Assembly: GCF_902148845.1 (NCBI RefSeq)
Contig: NC_043755.1
Span: 14,564,896 to 14,628,895, forward strand
Origin: Salarias fasciatus
Lineage: Eukaryota; Chordata; Actinopteri; Blenniiformes; Blenniidae
Length of the DNA stretch: 64,000 nucleotides
Direction of reading: 5' to 3'
This document shows positions 57,701-64,000 of this stretch, one piece after another. Within the stretch, counting starts at the first letter, position 1. The number at the start of each line of letters is the position of its first letter. The notes under the pieces were generated by a model. It did not search any database. It saw nothing but the letters and a program-made list of their open reading frames with translations, and was not told where the DNA came from. The position numbers and the translations under genes are program-made.

Positions 57701-60700
57701 CTGGCTGCACTCTTGGCATGAAAAGATACTCTCCTGGGAATGGGTCAGTATGTGCTTCGTGACAGACACCCTGAACTGGAACTCTTGGCGGCACAGCGGG
57801 CAGTGGTAAGGCTTTTCTACTGTATTGCTGCAGTTGTGGTCCCTCAGCTTGCCGACTGTGTTGAAGATCCGGTGACATTCCGCACACTGGAAAATCCCCT
57901 CCTGCTTTGTTTGCGCCTCCTTCTTGGGGGAAATCAGTTTCTCCTCCTTCTCCTTGTGTTCGTTTTTGTGTTTGATGAGGCTGCTGCGGTGCTGAAAGGT
58001 AAGGCCGCACTCTTTGCACTTGAGCGGCGTGAGGGCATCCTCATGCAGATGAAAGTGTCGGTGAAGACTGAACGTCTCACGGCGGTTGAAAGTCTCCCCG
58101 CACTCCTTGCACACCAACCTGCACCTGTTTTGTTTGGATGGCAAATCAGCACCATCTCCTTGGTCTGTTTCATCTTTATCTTCTGCGACATCTTCTGTCC
58201 CATCAACGTCGCCTGTCAGATCCTCTGCTGATGAAGTCTCTGTGCTCCTCTTGTCGTTGTGAAGGGAGCCCGCCTCGTCGCCACGCTCTTCTGCTTTTGA
58301 TGTAATGTTGCCTGGATCACAGATATTCGACTCTGTCTCGTCGGCGCTGTCAGTTTCATCTATGGCATCTGGAGAAGAAACAGAGCAAGCATTAACTACT
58401 GATTTATGTGTATAATATGAAGACTACTGCTTATCATCTTGCCCACTTTTTTTGAAAAGGATACAAAAGACTATTCCAAACACATGTTCTTTAGCTTAAG
58501 CTTAAATTTTTAAATTTATTCTCTAGTTTAAAATCACCTTTTGTCTTTGAATTGCTCTCTTGTTTTCTGCTGTCTTGTTTCGATTATTTAAATTTGTGTG
58601 TTTATTTCTCTTTGTGACGCACTTTTAACAGCCCTGCGTAACAATAATGTGATGCCAACAAACTTGACTTTTCTGTTCTGCTTTTCTGTGAGATGACTGT
58701 CTGCGACAATCGATTCAGTTACTTCACGTCCATGTAGGGATGTGCCAATTTACGATATAATCGCGATTTACGATATTGGACAGCCGAGATTATCATATCA
58801 CGTCATTTACAAGATATCGTCTGTTTCATCTGGAGACAAGCCCGTTACCGAAACAGCTACTGATCTTACCCAAGGTCTCAAAGCCTCTGCAGCAAAATGT
58901 ACTGCAAACCACCACAAAAGTCCCAGATCCATAGAAAACCCCGAAAGTAAGTAATTTTATGCCAGGATGATTAAAACGAGGCATTAACGCGTTCGGCCCG
59001 ACAGACACTGTACCGCCCCCCTCAGCGCACCTCCCGACACAAAATGCAACAGAACCAGAGATCCGTGTGCTCCATCCCAACGTACTGGGCCTCGCGTGAA
59101 ACTAGAAAAGCTGCTCTTTAAGAGACACCAGGCAGAATCTTCTCTGAGCCGACCGCCTCCCGTCAGCGGCAAAACAAACCCAAAACCCATCTTTACATTT
59201 CACAGCCAGCGCCTCAGATTGCACGTTTCTCTCACACTTCTTCGCCAAATCTCAAAGCTATTCACACCAAACACAACATGTTTTATTTCCTTACCGTTTT
59301 GTGGTCATTTTCCACCTATCCACGCTCTCCTCTGACCAAAACTAACTTCATAATCCTCTGCAGTAGTGACAGCGCGTCACGCGCCTGAATGTTATTGTCG
59401 CCATCTTGTGGGCTTGTCGTTAATCTTGGGAGTTTAAATAAAGTTTGTTGACATTCGTTCGCGTCTGGTGAGCGTTCATACGATATGATACACGTGACTG
59501 AGGCATCATCCAGCTGGGAGACATCTTTTAGCGTAACCGCACGAGCGCCGCCGCCATCTTGGTTCTAAAAGACGCAGCAGTGCGCACCGCAGAGCGAGAC
59601 ACACGCGACACACACAATCAGTGATTGTTTCTGTGATATTTGGCAATTTTTTTATTCTGAAACGTGCACATTTATCTTCATTGTGCGTTTCTACAGCTTA
59701 TTGCATATTGTTTTTTTTTTTCTTCATGTGTTTACATGTTGCAAAGGGGATTTTTTTTGTTTTCCCTGTCATATAATTGGCTATTTTTGTATTTATTTTA
59801 TTATTATAAATATATTTCAGTTGGAAACTAAATGCTATGGCTCAGTCATTTATTAAAAAAAGTATTTTATACTGTGCACAATACTGTGCAAAATTACAAG
59901 TTTCTGCACAAAAACTGCAGAAATGTATGATATAGTGGCTAAATATAAGAGCCAAAGGCTGCATTGCATACAGACTCCTGTAGTGGAAATTAAAAGTATT
60001 TTAAAGTCAGATTCCTTTCAAATAAGTTATAAACCTACTTATTATAGTTTGGCATAGGTTGGTCTCCAAATGGCCAAATGAAGGGTTCTCCTGGTTCTAT
60101 CCAAACTAAACACTATAAAATCTGTGTGCTTTATGCTGATCTCATAAAAACCTGGTCCAGTTGTAGTCCAGGAGCTGCTGAATGCAGTCAGCGGCAGCTT
60201 TATGGCTGCTTCATTGTTATCATGGTGTTTTTCAGTATGGAATCTGGGAATAAAAAATAGGCGAGAGTAAAAGTTTCATTTTTTCCCTCTGCTTTATCAA
60301 AATGTGCTCAGGCGTGTTAAAATGCACTGTGTTGTTGACAGATGTTGATGGATTTCACAGTGTTTTTGAGCATTTTCAATAGTATTAAAAGCAACGCGCC
60401 AAATATCGTGATAATATCGTGAATCGTGATATTTTGGGCCACCAATATCGTGATATCAAATTTTCATATCGGCACATGCCTACGTCCATGTTTAAGTTAT
60501 ACTATCATCCTTATGTTTTACAGACACATTATTATTTACTAGTGCAGTTTGGTGAGCCCTTATTTAGTTTACCTTCATGTTAATTAGGATAAGTGACTGA
60601 AATGATGCCAATAAAACAAATTTCACAGCTGTGACAATGTTTCACTTCATCACTGAGTCTGTAATAACAAAAATCTGAAATAGATTTTAAAAATTGGGGA

Positions 60701-62408
60701 TGTAACAGCAACTGAAAATCTAGTCTTTCAATAAAGAAAGCACAAAAAAAGCACTGTAGTCAGCTCATTAAAAGTATGAACAGAGTCAACCTCACTGTCA
60801 GAAGTAGAAAAGCACTCATTTTGTCTGGCCTCCCTAGTGGTGATTTGTATTAAAGCTCCTCCGGCACAAACATTTCAGTGTGTAACCTGAGACACTTGAC
60901 GCATATCTGTTGAGCTTGCATATGTGGAAAGATTCTTCAGTATTCTGATGTCCACGACGGAATTGACGATTCTACTACTTTGACATCAAAATACAAAACA
61001 GTGCAATTTTGTTGAAATCAATAGCAATAATAGGGATGCAATGAAAAACTATCTCTAGTTTTGGAGTCATGTAAATATGCATGCAGAGCTGTGCTGTCAA
61101 ACTGGATCCTAATAAGTTTTAGATGCTGCTCATCTACTAAACACCAAACTGGAATGAGGAGCTTATTATGTTATCTGTACAGTTTGGTTATATAGCTCAG
61201 ATTCAGGACATGACAATACAGGACAGTGGCCTGTATTGTTTATTTTTCCAGACAACACAGAAATGCATCAAATTGAGGAGTTTTTCCACAGTTATTGAGA
61301 GGAGCGGAGATTAGCAACAACTCCACTATGCCAAGCGCTTCATGCTCGTCCAACCAGAAATAACCAACAGTTTTTAGTGGGACATATACAATAACTGCAC
61401 ACCCTCAATTTATACGACTACTGACACTTTCAAAACGTGCAACTGCACTTACATTGTTTAAGCATCGCTGGATTAACCACTGCATGTTTCCTGAAGGTAT
61501 CAGCCACCAGTAATGTCTGCTACCTTTCAACTGCAAACTTTTCCCACAGTCAGACAAACTATCACACTACTGGTTCCATCTCCAGGAATCGTGTGAAGGC
61601 TGTGGGCGTGGCAGCACTGTCATTCCACAACTTTTACAATCTATTTCAATGTCTGGGGATGAGCTGCAGAAGGACTCGGCTCTGCGTTGAAACTCTGCAT
61701 CACATTATCTATAACAATGACAGCTGTCAGATCACTGCACAATGCCATTTCTGCTGCAATAGTAAGATTTATGACAGTGTAACGTAGTGACAGTTCTTTA
61801 GTCTAACCGACAACTTAGCAGACACAATGTAAACAATGACACTCTGCCTGTTAGCATGTGGCTAACTGAGCTCCCCGCCTCTCCCCCGGTAGTAAGAAGT
61901 CCCGCCGGTGCCCAGCTCTGGCTCGGTTCGGGAGTCGCGGGGAGCAGCACGGTCGGTGTGCACTGAACCGGCTGTGGAGCTGCAGCTGGGGTTAGCCCGG
62001 AGGCCAGAGCTAACCCTACAGCACATCCAGTGTTAGCATACCACACTCGGCGGCTTCCTCCGTGCGTGTCTCCGCCTCCCCTTCCTCGTCTTCGGGTTCC
62101 GACCAGTCGAAATTCTGCTTGCTGCTGTTCGAAGCCCTTTTAGGCTCCTTCGGCGAGTCGGTCGGTGTTTTGTCGGCTCCAGCAGCGGACTCGACACCGA
62201 CGTCCGGATGGCTGGCGATGCCGCCGCCACTGCCGCCGCTGGCTCCGGGCTCACGCTCCGTGCTCCCGGCGGGTTCCTCCGGCGCGTCCTCGTCTCTCCG
62301 GCCGGGAGCTCCGTGCTCCTCTGCCTCCGCGCTCTTCTCGCCAGCTTCCACGTCCTCCGCGGGAGAGTTCTGCCGCTCCGGGGACTTCGACGGGTCTACG
62401 GCCGCCAT
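54797..62408 (-). CDS. C2H2 zinc-finger protein, 17 fingers, RGG-like patch and Pro/Gln/Ser tail
   Basis: Two coding exons: 62408-62042 (MAAVDPSKSPERQNS, acidic and Pro/Glu-rich, phase 1 donor TGTG|GTATGC) and 58368-54797 (acceptor CTCCAG). The join reads AEC-D-AIDETDSADE, giving 3,939 nt and 1,312 residues. Fingers 1-8 (RLVCKECGETF to FRCPDCGKKF), 9-10 (FNCPLCPQSY, HTCPHCPCVY) and 11-16 (YKCSECEKSF to HRCDECHKTF) form three blocks. An RGRGNRGRRGGRF patch follows, then about 450 residues of low-complexity Ser/Pro/Gln. The final finger is LQCMICGCSL then LQMHYLQHAQGEI, a degenerate relative of the ZNF576 C-terminal finger. RGG-type patches often bind RNA, so dual nucleic-acid binding is possible. 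The 3.7-kb intron holds a hAT element. Confidence 0.9.
58727..58734. repeat. 8-bp target duplication, left (hAT)
   Basis: CGTCCATG is repeated exactly at 60483-60490. Confidence 0.85.
58735..60482. mobile_element. hAT-type DNA transposon, probably non-autonomous
   Basis: The element begins TAGGGATGTGCC and ends GGCACATGCCTA, short inverted ends matching at 11 of 12 positions. An exact 8-bp duplication (CGTCCATG) flanks it, the signature of hAT insertion. Subterminal regions on both sides are rich in ATATCG-type repeats, as in many fish hAT families. About 1.75 kb lie between the ends with no readable transposase, so it needs an enzyme in trans. It lies within intron 1 of the 17-finger gene. 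Confidence 0.85.
60483..60490. repeat. 8-bp target duplication, right (hAT)
   Basis: This is the second copy of CGTCCATG. Confidence 0.85.
60491..62041. other. Rest of intron 1 of the 17-finger gene
   Basis: No exon or repeat family is recognised. The part near 61860-62041 is GC-rich and continues from the first exon, as expected for a CpG island around the start. Confidence 0.45.
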
Positions 62409-62640
62409 GTTTCACCCATGCACCCCCTTCTTCCACACCGCACGGGATCGCTCGAGCGACGATCCAGCTTCCGATTCCAACTTTCAAAATCAAACATCAT
62501 CCGCTTTTACAACCCTTTCCCGGGTTAAACTTTCAAAATAAAGCCTACTCTGTTTACAAACACGTGAGTGTGGAGCTTTAGGTGAAATATTTCCCTTTTC
62601 ATCCCTTTCCGTAGTTCTCCAAAGCAGGCTCTTTTTCGTA
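62409..62640 (-). promoter_or_regulatory. Probable promoter and 5' UTR of the 17-finger gene
   Basis: The CpG-rich island that covers the first coding exon extends into this stretch and ends by about 62600, after which sequence is AT-rich. No specific binding motif stands out. Confidence 0.4.
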
Positions 62641-64000
62641 ACTTAATTAATAAAAAAACTTTTCAGCATAAACTTTATTATTTACAAAACTACGGTTGCA
62701 TTTGCACCATTGGCTTTTAAGTTGCAATTTTTGTGTTTATCAATTCATTGTCTTGCTTCCCAGTTTTTCTGTCAATTGGTTTTCTGCTTGAAACCAATTC
62801 ATGGAATATTATTTATTGTCTTCCTTTTAAATGGTCTTTTTAATTATCTGAAGCCTCATTGTTATGTTTGTTTAATGCTTATTTTAATAAAATCACACGT
62901 AGATGATGTCCACAATAGCTTTATCAAATCTCATGAATGTGCGGTTTGAACACTTTCAGCCTGTGGCCCGGGTTGCTTTAGTAGTGACCTTCAGCTCATC
63001 TTTTTTGTTTTTACATTTCATGTTGTTTTGGGAGATTCTCTTGATTTGTTTTTGGCATGTAGCAGATTATGTAGCTGATTCCCTTCAAGGTTGGGGTTGC
63101 ATGCCTCAGATAGATGCATAAAGTTTCCCCCCAAAAAACCCTGTATTGACTTGGCTTTGCGTTTGATGGAACAAAACATAGGGTCCATAACAGCAAATTT
63201 CACATTGGATTTAAAGCAACATATATATGCCCTGTAACTGTCTTCCTTAAAACTCAGCTTTGGTTTTTGAATTAACTGAAAAAGCCTCTTTTGTCTTAAG
63301 AGACTGCAGTATAATATTTGCTGTTTTCCTTCCAATCAACACCATTTTACAGTTTTGATCCAGCACTATGTGAATTGGATCACTTTCAGGAAGGACCTGC
63401 TGGCTGCATTAATAGTTTATTCAAATTTTAATCTGTCAACTGTAGGGTCGTCTAAGGTCTGGTCTTGCCTTTTTCAAACAGGCAAATATTTTCAAATGTG
63501 AGAAATGAACTAGTGGAAATCCAGCCAGCCTCATAATACCAGTTTCTGCCAGAAGATGGCGTAAAGAGCTACACTAGTATCTTTTCTAGTCCTGTTTTAT
63601 GAAGATGACTGAGAATTTTAAGAACTATTTTTCTAAAGGCAAATTCCAAAAAAACGGTGAGCCCTTAAAATGTACCTTGAAGTGATTAGGAAGTTACTGC
63701 ATTTTGACTTTTCATTTCACGCTTGTTTGTTTCAATCTTAAAATTATATCTGTAGAGAAAAATCCACAAGTGGTCAGTTGGGTTTATTTGCAGTCCAACT
63801 CTGTTGTTTATTGAGTTACATTGTATCAGAACAGTAGCTATCTACAAAATATAGCTTGTGCAAAACTACATAGATGATGGCCATAAGCTGTTTCTTTGCA
63901 GCTATTCACAGAAACATCCATGATACCACATGCAATATTGTTATAAATAGCCCCTAGATACTTATGTGTTTATAGCCCAATGTATAAAATAAAGTCTGAT
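62641..64000. other. AT-rich intergenic DNA, no gene recognised
   Basis: No splice-supported exon, RNA gene or nameable repeat is visible on either strand up to the window edge. Confidence 0.5.

Noticed and set aside
58742-58954. 70-residue frame inside the hAT element
   Set aside because: It begins in the subterminal repeats and shows no transposase similarity.
62062-62581. Plus-strand frames of 106-159 residues
   Set aside because: They are antisense to the first coding exon of the 17-finger gene; no domain or splice support.
1-64000. CRISPR arrays, operons, bacterial-type promoters
   Set aside because: The DNA is clearly vertebrate; the tandem repeats seen are microsatellites without spacer structure.

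Overview
The window is vertebrate genomic DNA, almost certainly from a ray-finned (teleost) fish. Genes are split by GT-AG introns, exons are far shorter than introns, and an LTR-element fossil, a (GATG)n-tailed LINE, a hAT element, a TTAA-flanked foldback element, a Tc1-like piece and many microsatellites are interspersed. Exons were joined by hand from splice signals and codon phase; transcript ends are estimates.

Left part (1-5,700): a clipped Ty3/Gypsy fossil on the minus strand abuts an intronless C-terminal fragment of the DJ-1 gene (park7). A 5'-truncated LINE with a clear 12-bp target duplication follows. Next (5,983-15,433, plus strand) comes a complete 15-exon gene for a DCBLD1-type receptor: signal peptide, CUB, LCCL, discoidin (F5/8C), one transmembrane helix and a tail with nine YxxP motifs.

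Right part (17,077-62,408): a head-to-tail cluster of C2H2 zinc-finger genes, all on the minus strand. In order: a 7-finger gene with His-, Pro- and Gly-rich regions; an 11-finger gene with a Glu/Asp run; a ZNF576-like gene with two AT-hook motifs; an eight-exon zinc-finger/piggyBac fusion gene; a 7-finger terminal exon with no first exon of its own nearby; a 26-finger gene with one 4.2-kb exon; and a 17-finger gene with an RGG-like patch and a long Pro/Gln/Ser tail. Several share a C-terminal finger of ZNF576 type (ending HYxxHAxGE) or a ZNF576-type N-terminal finger, which points to expansion from one ancestor. Five of them have a first coding exon that ends in phase 1.

The most interesting locus is 32,354-41,508. 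Seven C2H2 fingers and a long charged linker are joined, in frame across eight exons (2,189 residues predicted), to a nearly full-length piggyBac transposase-derived domain with its C-terminal cysteine-rich finger. Two of the three catalytic acidic residues appear lost. This looks like a domesticated host-transposase fusion. A TTAA-flanked palindromic element with about 258-bp arms sits inside one of its introns. The zinc-finger proteins are presumably nuclear DNA-binding regulators; DCBLD1 is a plasma-membrane receptor and is functionally unrelated to them.
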